From Stratiolaelaps scimitus (lineage: Eukaryota > Arthropoda > Arachnida > Mesostigmata > Laelapidae): a stretch of DNA of 64,000 nt. Position 1 is the stretch's first letter. Each line of letters starts with the position of its first letter. The notes beneath the pieces are model-generated. The model made no database searches and was not told where the DNA came from. It was given only the letters and a program-made list of their open reading frames with translations. The stretch covers positions 1,612,001 through 1,676,000 of the forward strand of contig JABWDB010000017.1 of assembly GCA_019614645.1 (NCBI GenBank), written 5' to 3'. Both the position numbers and the translations under genes were made by a program. Below are positions 9,561 to 21,859 of this stretch, in pieces.

Positions 9561-11925
9561 GCTCATGCACTTATATAATATAACCACTTACTGGTACGGC
9601 CATTGCCATGCACTGCGTTGAAATTAATGGCTATATGGTGTCACCATCTGATATAACCGCCTGTTATAGTATAATGCGCGCCTTGCGTTCCGCGTATGTA
9701 TAGAACTATATAACGTGTACCTGGGTCATTTCGGAGGGTTGTCGGAAAGCGCCGGCAGGAAACCGCTTAGGTCATCCACCAGTTAATTAAGGGAGGAGGA
9801 CCAGCTGTTATTCGAACAAGTCTGCCTGTCTACGCTAAATATAAATAATAACAAGAGGAAGACAGCAGAAGAATGGAAGTGTGTCCATGTTTGGTCGTCG
9901 TGGGAATTACATCTGCGCTTGATCAAATCCGGGTAGACAGAGCTAACTCAACGGTCGAACACAGCTATTCCACCGTCTTCAGCGAACGTGTTGAATTTCG
10001 AGTAATAACTTCCTTCGGTTCGAGTTCCGCAGGACGTTTCACATGTGGACCAACAACGTCAAAATCGAAGTGTTTCCTGTGGTGCATGCAGATTGGACTA
10101 TATATTCATAAGTTAAAAAAACCTAATCAGAAAATGTTCTTCTCGATGAGAAGGACTTCAGCTCAATAATTAGTCGCGACAATTTCTATAGGATATTGTA
10201 TCGACTTAATTGATATAAGAGACGAAAATATTCCTTATAAAAGTTGCGAAGGAAAACTAAAAATATTATTATTATTATGAAATCGCCTCCATGTTAAGGG
10301 TCGTTGCTGTGATTTCAATTACAGCCCGGTGTGGACAACTGTTTGCGCATTAATCACGATGATGAACGAATCAATTTTAAATATACTGATTTCACGTAGT
10401 GCCCACACTGTCACGTTGAAGACAGTTGATTAGCTCGTCGAGCGTCGGGTTGGCCACGTCTATACAGATGCAATCAAATGTAGACCTGATTTACTACAAC
10501 TGAGCAATCTCTCCTAGCTCCTTGTCTCCCTTGTTGCGGGTGTTATTTATTCAACATGAGACAAATGTCACGCAGAGAGCCCAGGCTCCATAACATAAGC
10601 CTAGTCCTAACCTTCAATCTAAATCTCCGAGTATGCTATCGACAGAAGAATGGCTGTACTGTTGCGCTCTGTTGCGTTATCGCCAAATGCCGAAGAATGA
10701 CATGCTCCCGGAAAGATTTCAATTGGTCTGCAGTTAAACACACTGTGCGGCTTTGGCCATGAGACATTAGGCAAGCTGTGTAAAGATTAATAACGTAACT
10801 AGACAATAAATAAGTTAAGTCTGACATGATATAGGCAGGTCAGCTCTTCTCTGCTGTGTACGTAACATATTGCGCAGGGAACGGTGTAGACGTTTGAGTA
10901 ACAACAGCAATCCAAGCTGATCCTTCATCACACACAGACAAGATCCGTGTGGAATAAGGAATTTTTTACAACGGAACTTCATCACAGTTTCGTGTACGTT
11001 AAATACTGACCGTGAGTCAGCCCGGAAAATTTACTCTAGGCGCTGTGACAGTGGTCGCGATTTGCCAAGGGATACGGTTAGCATTGCTCTGACGTCACAT
11101 AGGTCTATTGGAGAGCGCCCAGATAAGCCTGACATGACCAGGATGATGGGTCCCTGAAGCATCGCTGCTACACAGAAATGGGACCGAGGCCATTCCGCCA
11201 TGGAAACTCAGCTCAGGCTCAACTACGAGAAGAAATATATGTTGTAACGGAAGCGGAATACCCGGCAGAAAATCACCTATTCGTGACATATATATTATTT
11301 TTGTTTATGGTCGTCTTTGTCGATTATGCTGTGCAAACATTGGAAGTAAGTACACGATGGAGTTGAGTCTAGATTTCATTGCGTATGCACTTAAGCGTTC
11401 GATTTCTATCGAATCGTTGAAGTAATGCTATAAACACCGACACCTGCTTCGGAAGGAAGCTCAGCTGGGGGCCAGCTGTGGAAAAGATTTCTTACGGGTT
11501 GGTACATCAATCATAGACGTTGTTCAACAATCGCAACTTTGCCAGTGGGGACAAGTCGTCCAGGAGTTGTTATTGACAAGAATCACCGATGACAAAGCTC
11601 GCAGAAGTGTGCCGGTCTCTGTTCTGGATGAACACCGCGAGAACAACAGCAACAAGCGCCATTATACGATGTTTCCTTGTCAAAGGACGCGACAATAGAG
11701 GCCAGCAACAGCGATGGCGCTGCCGGTTAATCTGCCGCTGTTACGACCTACTGCTGCTGCTGTTGTTTGTCGTCTGTCCCATCTCTGATTCTGTCTATCT
11801 TCTCGCTGTCTCTATAAACATTAAGGTCCGAACCTATTAACCTCTTGCGAGATAGGATTATCGTCATTGGGACGGCTCGGGCCGCATCTTCCTCTCGTAC
11901 CACTGTGTCTCTGCATTATACCAGT
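9561..11925. other. no gene recognised; AT-rich tract
   Basis: It contains (ATT)n at 10264-10279. Frames are short and unlike known proteins. A donor-like AA|GTAAGTAC near 11345 follows a 62-codon plus-strand frame (from 11178) with one hydrophobic stretch, too weak to call an exon. Confidence 0.5.
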
Positions 11926-11976
11926 GGCCGACTCTAAGTCAACATTTAACGTCCACGGTACAAATGCTTTCGGCAT
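11926..11976 (-). repeat. dispersed 51-bp retroposon-body repeat, copy 1
   Basis: It matches 49311-49361 at 41 of 51 positions without gaps, including the shared core AACGTCCACGG and TGCTTTCGG. It also resembles 27223-27270 inside the SINE. The minus orientation is taken from that SINE. No tRNA head or clear target duplication was found here, so it would be a truncated copy. Confidence 0.65.
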
Positions 11977-14804
11977 TGCAACTACTACTGCTACTCATTG
12001 CGTCCGTGTCTGTGTGTGTGTGTGTGTGCGTGTGAACTGCACCTGGCGGCGGCTGATCTTATGACGACCCTTGAGGTTGTTACAGTTACACCGAGATGCT
12101 GGTGGTGATGGCCACTCCGCCAAACTACAGAACAACTCCGGGCACTCCGGGCACTTCAGAGTGGGATAGGCGAGTGGACGTAGAGATATACAGACGCTGA
12201 ACAACTGTATTAATAATAACTCAACAACGGCAACGACTCTACGCTCTGTATGATGCACACGTATGTACATACATATGTACATGCTATCAGCCTGCCGCAG
12301 CAACGGATAGAGGAAGTAGAGCTCTGGTTACGAGAATATGGTCATTTAGTTGTGGTTGTTGTTGTTGTTGTCCGCGACAGCATCCGTTTCATTCCAGGTA
12401 GCAAGTTTGCTCAGAGTTCGCTTGCTAAACAGAGAAACAGAGAGAGGAGAGAGAGCTGCTGTTACTCTGCAGTAGTAGCAGCAGCAGCAGCAACGATGAT
12501 ACGATGGGCAAGTGGAACATGAATGGACGCTTTACACGACCCGGTGGTTCATTTTGGCATTCGTTCATTTGTCGTCCATTAGGGCCAGGGTTTGCTGGGC
12601 TGGCTTCGCCTCTGCCGAAGTCAGGGCAAATCTCGTCCGGGAATAAGGGAAGTTCCATTACTATTACAATACACCGTGGCAGGGCAACAGCGGCGGTCGT
12701 CGCAGAGAGGCTGCGCGGACCAACCCTCCCCGTCGCTCATCAGACATTTCTCGGTACATATCCCTACCGTGAGATTACTACGAGCAGTGCCGAGAAATGC
12801 CATCCCAGCCCATGTATCGTTGTGTTGCCCTCAGCAGCAAGGTCCCGTCAGCCGTGCACATGTCCGACTGTCAACTTCTCGCGGGTATAGTGTTGAAGTC
12901 AGTGTTTCACCGTCGTTGTGAGGTATAATTGGATGCGAGCGGTATTAGATGGGTAGCCGAACCATTAATTAATTGAGGGTCACAGCAATGGCTCTTGACA
13001 AATAAATAAGACGAAGGATCTAGAGAGAAGAGGAACCGCCTCGCCAAATTGAGGATCCAGGGCCCAACAAGACGGAGGTTGTTGTGGTTGAATGATGTCA
13101 AGCTCAGGGCATTACTATAGCATAATATAATTATGAGGCTATGGGCACGATATGAATGTGTGTTCAGCTAAGCATATCGCAAGATGAGGACACTAATAAT
13201 CTGTATAAAATAATCATTAAGTTAATTTTCAGTCACTCAGAATGGGCAGACACATGGTCCATATTCAAAAAGCCTTTTTTTTTAAATGTTGCTACCTGCA
13301 ATAATGAATCAATGCCGACGCTATCCGCCGAATCGAGTACCAGGTAATAAGAGAATCCTGGCGTTCTTTTCCACGGAAGCATTCCACAGGCAACCTACCA
13401 TAGGCCAACGGTAGAAACTCACGACCTGCCTGGATAGGAGTGTAGCGTCTCGGCCATGTGCGTCCCGTATTCCGGAACGCACGCTGTTTCGTGCAGGCGC
13501 TGTGGCCGTATATGTCCTGCTCGCGATACAAGATCAGCCGGCAGGAGTTAACAATAACAGCAACAAGGACAACAGGAGTAACGGCATAGCAGCGCCAAGG
13601 GGAACAACGAACGCCCTCGTAACTACAGACGAAGGGAGGCGCTTGTCCAGTGTACGACGGCCCGGATGTGCACTTCACCCGTCCTTCTGGCGTCCCACCT
13701 GCAAGCGACTGACTTGACAAGTTGCTGGTTAAGTATTTACGTGGTGCGTACCATGCTATCTAAGCTATACAGTCCGTCCGACAGCTCCCGCAGCTGCAGC
13801 AGCAGCAGCACAAGCAGATGCCTCAGGTGTGACCCAGGCCAGCACAGCCCTGAGTTGCTTGCTTGCTTATTGTAATAGGTAGGTGCGCGTAGGTAGGCGT
13901 TCACAAGTCAAGCAGGTGTATCTAAAGGAAGCAAGAAGCTTTGAGATAGCCAGAAAGAGTGCAAGTACAGAGAAGCCGCTATCAGCGAATCGGGGCCTGA
14001 AGCTAAATACGAAATTCGTTGTATTTACAGGCGTATCAGTATTTTCAGGATTAAAAAAAAAATTGTTATCAGTATTGACTATTTAATTTATTTGCAAACA
14101 ACTCGCGTAGGATAACGCACTAATATGACCTTAGGCACTGATTAGATCTGTGGTTTGATTTAATGACTGCACGTTTTGCTAACTTAATAGTATTAAAAAC
14201 CCATCAGGCTCTAAATATCTGCCTACGAATATGCTCACTATTGAGCCTCTCAAATGATCTTCCGGCTATATATATTATGATCAGCAGCTAATTACATCCA
14301 TCTCCACTCAATATATTTTCCCCGATAATTCGAGATTGCAAGACAATGTGAGGACCACATCCACAACGTTCTCTAATAAATCCTACAATTATTATTACTG
14401 TTATTATTATTATTTAACTGAATCGCAGCCAAATTTAACGGAAGTCAATTTGAAGCTTTGAATACGTAACGAATTCATTGAACTATTCGTCTCGGTATTC
14501 TAAATATCAGCACTGCAAACGCCGCATATCGCTCAACTCCAACCATCTGCATCAACCGCCATAAACGGAGAACGCACGTCGGAGTTCTCTGTCGCGTTTT
14601 CAAAACCAGAAACAAACCCTCATGTTAATTGACAACAGTACGTGCACACCTACAAGTAGACGCTCTTACTCTGAGCGGGACGCGAGAAACGGACATAAAT
14701 CGAAGACACCGACCAATCGACCGACAAACGTAAGTATCATCATCAGACAAACACGGCGAAACACCGAGGATCGAGCCCGAAGCCGTTGCGCCGATCTCTT
14801 GTCG
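11977..14804. other. no gene recognised; GC-richer block to about 12.9 kb, then AT-rich
   Basis: (TG)n at 12010-12031, GTT run at 12355-12370, GA-rich 12431-12455, (AGC)n at 12471-12493, (CAG)n at 13791-13811 and (ATT)n at 14388-14414. Frames of up to 142 codons (13292-13720 minus; 12504-12890 plus) overlap each other on opposite strands and carry no recognisable domain. Confidence 0.5.
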
Positions 14805-14811
14805 ACAAGCG

Positions 14812-14951
14812 AGATGGCGTGCGGGTAGCACCGAGGACTTGGAACCGTTGGGTCTCCGGTTCGAATCTCGCAGGTGTACACGTATTCGTTGAAGTAAAAC
14901 GGCAGTAATTCTGAGCCATGGCGCAAGTAAAAACACCTCCAGAACCAAAAA
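14812..14951 (+). mobile_element. SINE-like retroposon with a tRNA-Gln-like head
   Basis: Positions 14814-14875 closely follow the layout of a tRNA-Gln gene: an A-box-like TGGCGTGCGGG, then GGTAGCAC, GGACTTGGAACC in the anticodon-arm position, and the B-box GGTTCGAATCT. The acceptor stem cannot form, so it is not a working tRNA. A body of about 75 bases follows, ending in an A-rich tail (CCAGAACCAAAAA). ACAAGCG occurs on both sides (14805-14811 and 14952-14958), a short candidate target duplication that could be chance. A simple retroposed tRNA relic is the alternative. Confidence 0.5.
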
Positions 14952-14958
14952 ACAAGCG

Positions 14959-17900
14959 CGGGCATACACGGATATATATATATATTATATATATAATGAT
15001 TTGTGCAACTTTGGACAACCTTTGCTGCCTATAGAGACTTCGCTGTCTGCATATAGTGCAAACCACCTCATCGTCTGCTCATGTTCGTGTGATAGAAGAA
15101 GCATTACTTTGTCCCTACCACCACTTGTTCCTCTGTGACGTCCATCTGGGTCAGCTGCTCTGCCGGAAATACTTCTATAGTTGCAACGGAGTCGTTCCCA
15201 AGGGGCCGATCAATCGATCGCTCGCGATCGCTGTCCGAGACGTGGCCACGAGCCGGGACATGTTTCTCACGGGCCTCGATGCAGCTCGCGTTAAAGGGAT
15301 GCGCCCTCAGACGTTGACGTCGAGAGAGGCACGTCGCGAACATCATGTTATCATAATCACGTTGGTCTATTCTCGCATTGGGTAGCTTCCTCATCCATGG
15401 TCAATATGATGATCATTGATGAGGATGCAAGATAAATAAATTATCTTCTGACACCTTAATTTCAGGCTCAAATCTAGCGGAAATCATCCATACGTTCATG
15501 TTATGATAGTTTCGTTGGATATAGAAGACAGTGGGAGAGGGGGAGAGAGAGAGAGGAACTCGTCTAAAGACAAAGGTGGTCGCATTGCAATTACTCTTCT
15601 GAAAAGTCTCCTTATCGTCAGAATCTTCGTAGGCTTGATCCCAGAATTCGAATTCTCTGTCTCTTCGGTCCCCGTTCATTAATACGACAGACAAATAGAT
15701 AACCGCGTAAATATGCAATATTAGCTCATCACGTGTCTACCTCATTAGGATCGACCCCATACTACCTGACCAGCGGGTAGTCGACCATGCTGTTGGATAG
15801 AATTGCTTTCTATGACAACGACTGTCTTTCGACACACCGTCTATAATATTTCATAAAATTTAGCTGAATTCACAGAACGCGCCATTGGTTTGTCCGCGGA
15901 AGAAGCCACCACAGAATGCTGTTCGGCCATCAGTAAATGATTCATAAATAGCCTCGTCCGGACAAACAGGTGACCAGGGGGTCAAGAACGTATGTTCTGA
16001 ACGGTAACGTTTAGCGCGGGGAACGGAGCTCATTAACGCGGGGCGGCTTGCAGTACGCTTTTCACAGACCAGCCCTTCACCTCATAGACCAGTGGCATCG
16101 TTTTCATCTGTATCATGAGGGTGGCGTCGTTGGCACGATGCAATCGTCCAAGCAGAGCCGGAAGGCTAACGGAAAGACGAAGGTTTCACTGTGGTTGACC
16201 CTAAGTAAATCTAGTGGTGGTGAAACTAATCGCGCCCCCGCACGTTTGTGTTCACGGGGCGTCCACACGTTATGATGGATTTTTATCGACGAATCGCTGG
16301 AGGACGACGAGATGAAGAGTTCGGTGTATTCGAATCGTGCGTACCTACGCTGCTTCACTAGGAACGGTGGACAGCATACGATCACCGGTTTGAATCACCG
16401 ACCAGATTGAGCTGGGGCCATTCAGCCTAGCCATTCGTTTTTATGTCTAGCCATAGGTGACGAGAACGAATAACCTGACCTCAATGCCATTTGACTCAAC
16501 CGCCTACTGCGTTGTTATATAATAGGTGTCTACCTGATTGAATTTAGAGCCTCTGCGCGTTCACACTTAACGTTCCTGCCGAAGGCGGACCATAAACACC
16601 TTCCTCTAGGCTGTAAACCTCCATTGCGCGACTGTGGGGTGCTCCATGTTGTATTCATACTGACGTTGAACAAGACGTGGAATAAGTTCCCTCTTGGGGA
16701 AAAACACCTTCCCACGGAGAATAGCGGTTTTGCAGGTGCGTTTTGCAGGCGCTTGTGTCTGTGTATGTGTGTGTGTGTGGCCTTCTCTCGAACGATGAGA
16801 TACATATTAAATATAAATAATTTCGAGTACTGACAACGAATTAATGACCAGAACGAACCGAGAGTCTTGCTATTTTTGCACGACAATGCTTGCAACAGTG
16901 TTTATTTTTGCAGCCGTATGATCACGAATATTGTTGGGGCGAAATAGCGCTCGAAAACTGTCATATAATATTTACGTTGCGGGCCAGCTCCTACATTCAA
17001 TACTGGTACACTTGACGCAGGGGGCTCCACAGGGTAATTCTCACGTTTAATAAATCCTATTAATTTCTCTGTCAGACAAATATTCTTATTTTAACAAATA
17101 TACATAGATAAATTAGATCGTAGGTGGGGGACTTTCTACTCTACATCACTTCGAGTATACATTCAATTCATATATGATATAAATTTATATTCTGGCCAAA
17201 TCGATATGGTACCGATCTAGCCATCGACAGAGGTCTGAAGTCCACAACGAAGAGACGAAGAACGACGTTGCTCCAGGAATCGCTAACGGCTGGAAACCCC
17301 GACGCAGGCGTTTCTGCCTGCGCCAATGCGGTTCAACCGTCCGTTTAACTTCAGCCTATGGAAATCAGTCGAGGGTGATATCGAAGGGGGCGGCGCTCTC
17401 GAAGTCGATATCCAAGTTTTTTCAAAACGAATAAGTTTGTGTTTTCAACGGCGGCCTTGGCCCAGTCTACCTCGATTCTAATAGAGCTTTGCAAGCCGAT
17501 GTGGAAAGCTTGCCCCTGTTGGATGTTACCAGGCGAGAAAAATCGAGAATGGATGTACTGTTGTTGATGTGCGCACCTATCCTATTTGTTGCACCGAAGT
17601 GAAATCCCCTACGGGCAAATCCTGTTTTCCTGGGCACAGGTTCGTCGCGAAGTCGCATTGAAACCGGCGGAAATTGGACGGTAGTTGAGATTTTGTCAGC
17701 TGTCATCTGACGTTGGCTGATTTATTTACGGCAAGCTGGCCCTTTTCGCTGTTCGGAGACCCTTCTTCAATCAGAACAAAATGTTATCGCGCCTTAAAAC
17801 ATACACAAATTATATGATGATGATAGCTAAATACAGGACAGTCGGTATTTAGTGATCAAAATTTGTGTCCCCAATCGCCTCACATTGTCGGGTTGAGCTG

Positions 17901-18430
17901 CTCGCTCACAAACATTAAAAAAAAAAGTAATAATTTCCTTATTTAGCGTTCACCTCTCTCGACCCCTGTTAAGTATACGGGCGTTACACCTGAACGATTC
18001 AGGGTATGTTTCGAAACGGTGCCAATAGATATTTCTGTTTTGTGTGCGTCTTAAATTGATCAAATTGAGAAAGCAGTCTGCCATCGTTAATCCCGTAATC
18101 GTTCTCAATGTTATCCGTTATGTATGCTTCAGCTTGCTGCTGAGATCCTGTTCGGCTGATGCCGAAAATCCGCACAAAAACATCGTTCTATCGTTCCCTC
18201 CAACCAAGTCAAGTAACGATGTTCTGTGCAGGCACAGCTATCAGATTAATGAAATGAAGGTTATTATATTTCATAGAAAAAAAAACCTTCTCAAATATAT
18301 TTGTCTTAACCAAAAATGCTAATTGTACAGCATAATTGATCAGCTTCTAGCTGACACTGCCCTGCATCGAATTGCGCCGTTGCCCTGCCGTCATTGCAAG
18401 CCTGCCTATTATAAATGACAGCTGATGCTC
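14959..18430. other. no gene recognised; mostly AT-rich
   Basis: (TA)n at 14971-14997 adjoins the SINE-like insertion. There is a GA-rich tract at 15531-15556 and a (TG)n tract at 16755-16779. A 7-bp stem with a 2-nt gap lies at 15215-15230 (CGATCGC/GCGATCG), and another 7-bp stem near 17303-17322. Frames of up to 121 codons lack recognisable domains. Confidence 0.5.
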
Positions 18431-20030
18431 GGAGCCAATCTCGTCCTCGTGTATTCACACTGAACAAAAAAAAACCGTTGTTCATCGCTCATATCGATTT
18501 GTGACTGGTCTTAGCCTTCACCTGAGCCTAACTCGATGTGTTCTGCCTCTCCAGTTCTCTTCCAAATTTTGCGTTTGGTTCGAGCACTTACCTAGAGGGG
18601 CGAGCACCTCGTTTGGGATCTCACTCGCGCTCTCTGTATTTCTCTGAAACTATACGACCTCGAAGTTGTACTCAGCCACCTCTCCATGACAGTCCCCCCG
18701 CCCGCGCCTCATCTCTTTCTACCGTCCTTCATTGTTCTTCTTGTCCTGACACAGATCAATGTGATGTCAGGCCCGTAGTAATGGATACGCAATCGCAGTT
18801 GTTTATAGTAGTCGCGAGCGCCGGTCCCGTTTGCTCGATGTCGACGAGGGCTGCTGCCTCGGCTCGACTTCGACCCACCGAATGATCGAGCGAGCGAGCG
18901 AGCGACCAAAGCAGCAGCCGACACCAAGTCGGGCAGTGAGCTAAAGACGAACACCACCAGAGACGAGTCAAACAGCAAAAAGCCAGCAGATGAGTGAAGT
19001 GAAGACGGCCGAAGTGCTCGAAGCCAAGGCGAAGTTGTTGTAGAAGCCCGCCGCCACCAGCAGCAGCAGCACCGCCACCACCAGCACCAGCGTCCAAAGT
19101 GAATGACGACTGGCCTTCCCCTCGCCCGCTGCGACGGCCCTCGCCACGTCTTTCACGCAAAAGCGGTAGTAGTCGGTAACGGTGCGCAAGACAACGGGGC
19201 CCAATGCACACGGCGGCCCGTCTTGCCAAGACCCGTTGTCGAAGTCGCTGCCGAAGTGAGTCGAAGTACTGTTGCTTCTCCGCCTGCTGGCCCACTACCC
19301 CCAGTTGCAGCAGATAACGGCTGCAGCAGCAGCAGCAGCAATAGCAGCAGCAGCATATGAATTGGTGTTGCTTGGCCCGGACTCGTCCTGCTTAGCTACC
19401 TTACCGTTCGTTCATCTTGCCCGTGTTTCCGCCCGCCACCGCCGAACAGTGAAGTACACTATTTATCCACCTGCGTGTCCGTCTGCTGACGATCAACTGT
19501 CAATGACGGTGTGGTTTGCTGTGGCCACAGCAGTAACCGTCGGAACAGTGCACAACAGCAATAGCAAAAAATATCAACAGCAGCAGCAGCAGCAACCAGC
19601 CAGCCAGCCAACAGCAGCACTGACGAGCCCGGTGAGACGACTTTCGCTACTCTGCTCAGATTGGCCATTGAGATTATGCCAGTCTGCGAGGAGCGGCAGC
19701 AATATCAGCTAATTGGAGCTCGCTGTGCTCACGAGCTCGAGTCGAAGCGAGTGTGCAACGAATCGGCACCGTGTGTCAGTCCCTCGACGACGGTCGAGCA
19801 GCAAATGGATTATTGCCACCACCTGGCGGCTACAGACCGATCTACCGACTGACCAAGCAAGCGAATGCTCCATTGACTATGATTGGTTGCACGAGTACCA
19901 CCTGAGCGAGCATATCGTGTATGCCGGTGTGCTCAAGCATTGTCGTGTATGTGTCGTGTCGTTGGTTGATTACTGTGAGCGTGTGTGTGTTTGCTTCTAA
20001 TCGATGTATACTACTGTTGCTGTTTTGTGC
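18431..20030. other. GC-rich block dense in CAG/CTG repeats
   Basis: (GAGC)n at 18887-18905, CAG/CCACCA runs at 19058-19095, (CAG)n at 19321-19354 and 19576-19595. A 179-codon minus frame (18756-19295) and a 146-codon plus frame (19272-19712) translate to Gly/Ala-, Leu- or Gln-rich low-complexity strings, so they are likely repeat-driven. Splice-like signals include a plus acceptor TTCTGCCTCTCCAG ending at 18554. On the minus strand, CTCGCCCCTCTAG meets GTAAGT at 18592|18591. A leader exon or an enhancer-type region is possible. Confidence 0.4.
19321..19354. repeat. (CAG)n microsatellite, interrupted
   Basis: Two CAG runs are separated by one AAT triplet. On the minus strand this reads as poly-leucine in a chance frame. 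Confidence 0.85.
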
Positions 20031-21290
20031 CTTTGACGTGCTTGTGCTTCTGACAGCGTCGGAACGAAGAAAATACGAGGACGAGTAAATCATATCTATT
20101 TGTCCACATGTATCTATATCATTGTCAAGTGTGAAACTGGAATACCAGCCTAAGTACAGCCAGACCCCTGCGTCTTCCTTTGGATATCTAAGACCGTCAC
20201 CGTCCACGGCGTTCTTGTGGAAGATGATGTTGTGCTCGAGTTAGCGGAGCGGAGCTTATCGCTACCGGCCAACCGGAAGTCGACAAAGGTACGTCATGTT
20301 GCTCACTGGTCGCAGTGGATAACGGTAGTTCTTCTTAGGCCGACCAGAGAAGGGGAAGAGCACTGAGGTCCTTCGTTCATATCTTATCCCTCAGTTGTGT
20401 GTGTGTGTGTGTATGTGTTTGTGTGGACTTCTTCACGGACTTTTACAAGGATGAATGCTTTCTAGTTGCCTGATCCATCTGGGTTTCGATTGGATAGACG
20501 CTTCCAACTTCAAACTCTGAAATACAGAGAGTATGAATGGTCACGAACATAGGCGTATCCATATACAATGGCGGAATATGCGCTGTAAACGAAACCGTCA
20601 AATGAGTCTAGCGAAATTCTGCATGCCCCATAACGGCATTTTCAAACGAGAGTATATCAATACAAATATGCATGTTAAGCAATATTGCCTAAATGACATC
20701 GCAAACCCCTTAAATATTTTAGGCCCGCGTGCACATGATCATAGACAAGAATACGGCACAAAATCGATATGGTGACAAAGCGCTTATTTTCGAGCAGCAA
20801 CGACGAGCAGTAGTAACAACAGTGTTCGTACGAGAATACAGCATCAAAAATGTGTAAAACTTAATGCACCGAAAGCCGTCCGGAAGAGCGGATAATCAAT
20901 TGTGGAATTGGTGCTATGAAATAAAATAGCGATATCTTGCCTATCCAGAGGCTCAGATCACTTCAGCTGTTCCATCACCCCAACGTTGTCTCGTCTGCTG
21001 CAGTGGACGAAGACATTCGAGCACGCTTGTCAGCCAAGGCGACACCTATCGCATTCTGTACCGCGGGATCCGTTTCCTCCGTGGCATATTACTATGTTTG
21101 ATCGAGGTGACAATTTTATTCCCGCCGCCCATTCACTCGCCTTCGTTGTGCTGTTGTTGGCGTGCCGACGCGGTGGCCGCGTCGAGAGCTGTCGCCCAGC
21201 GACGAACAACTCGACGCGAAACACTGTGAATGAAAAAGAGTTAAGATTTAGCCAGCGCATTTCGTTGGCTGCTTGATAGGTCTTTGGAGT
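20031..21290. other. no gene recognised
   Basis: It contains (TG)n at 20396-20412. Frames are under 125 codons with no recognisable domain. A donor-like AAAG|GTACGT lies near 20288. Confidence 0.5.
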
Positions 21291-21790
21291 CAGACGTCAT
21301 TGGCGGCGGCGGCGGCTGCTGTATCGGTCCCATCGTCAAATTAGGGCTTTCCAGCTCGTCCTAATTCTCTTCCACCCCCACGTATGTGTGTGTGTGGCTT
21401 TTTTTTGCGTTGTTGTTGTTGTTGTCGTTGTTGCTGCTGCTGGTTGTGGTGGTTGTGATAGTGGAGCTGACGCTCATGCAGGTTTCGACTGGAACAGCTG
21501 TTTCTACACCAACTATTACTGCTGCTTCGGCTGTTTCTATCGCCGCTGGATAGACAGAAGCAGCAGTGGTAGCAGCCGACGTAGAACCGCTTTGACGTCC
21601 ATAGGGCCGAAACACCGTCGCGGTCTGGACACCCGGCAGCGGTTGAGCGGGCGGCGGCGGCGGCGGTGGTTATGGCGAAGACGGCAGGGATAGCCAGCAG
21701 TTGAGTTGACGCTACGGTACGACACCGGTAGAACAGAAAGGAGTAAGCCCACCGAAATGGAGGAAACCACAGCGCTGACAAAGACATGTG
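21291..21790. other. GC-rich block with GGC, GTT and CTG runs
   Basis: GGC runs at 21302-21316 and 21650-21666 and GTT/CTG runs at 21409-21442. Frames on both strands over 21341-21787 are low-complexity (His/Gln/Asn- or Arg-rich). Confidence 0.45.
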
Positions 21791-21796
21791 TATATA

Positions 21797-21835
<39 letters not shown>

Positions 21836-21859
21836 ATATATATACCTATATATATATAT
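21791..21859. repeat. longest dinucleotide array, (TA)n with CC interruptions
   Basis: An uninterrupted 34-bp TA run (21799-21832) is flanked by further TA stretches, with single C and CC breaks. Confidence 0.95.

Noticed and set aside
18756..19295. 179-codon minus-strand frame
   Set aside because: It is mostly Gly/Ala/Leu/Arg low complexity from CAG and CCA repeats, with no domain.
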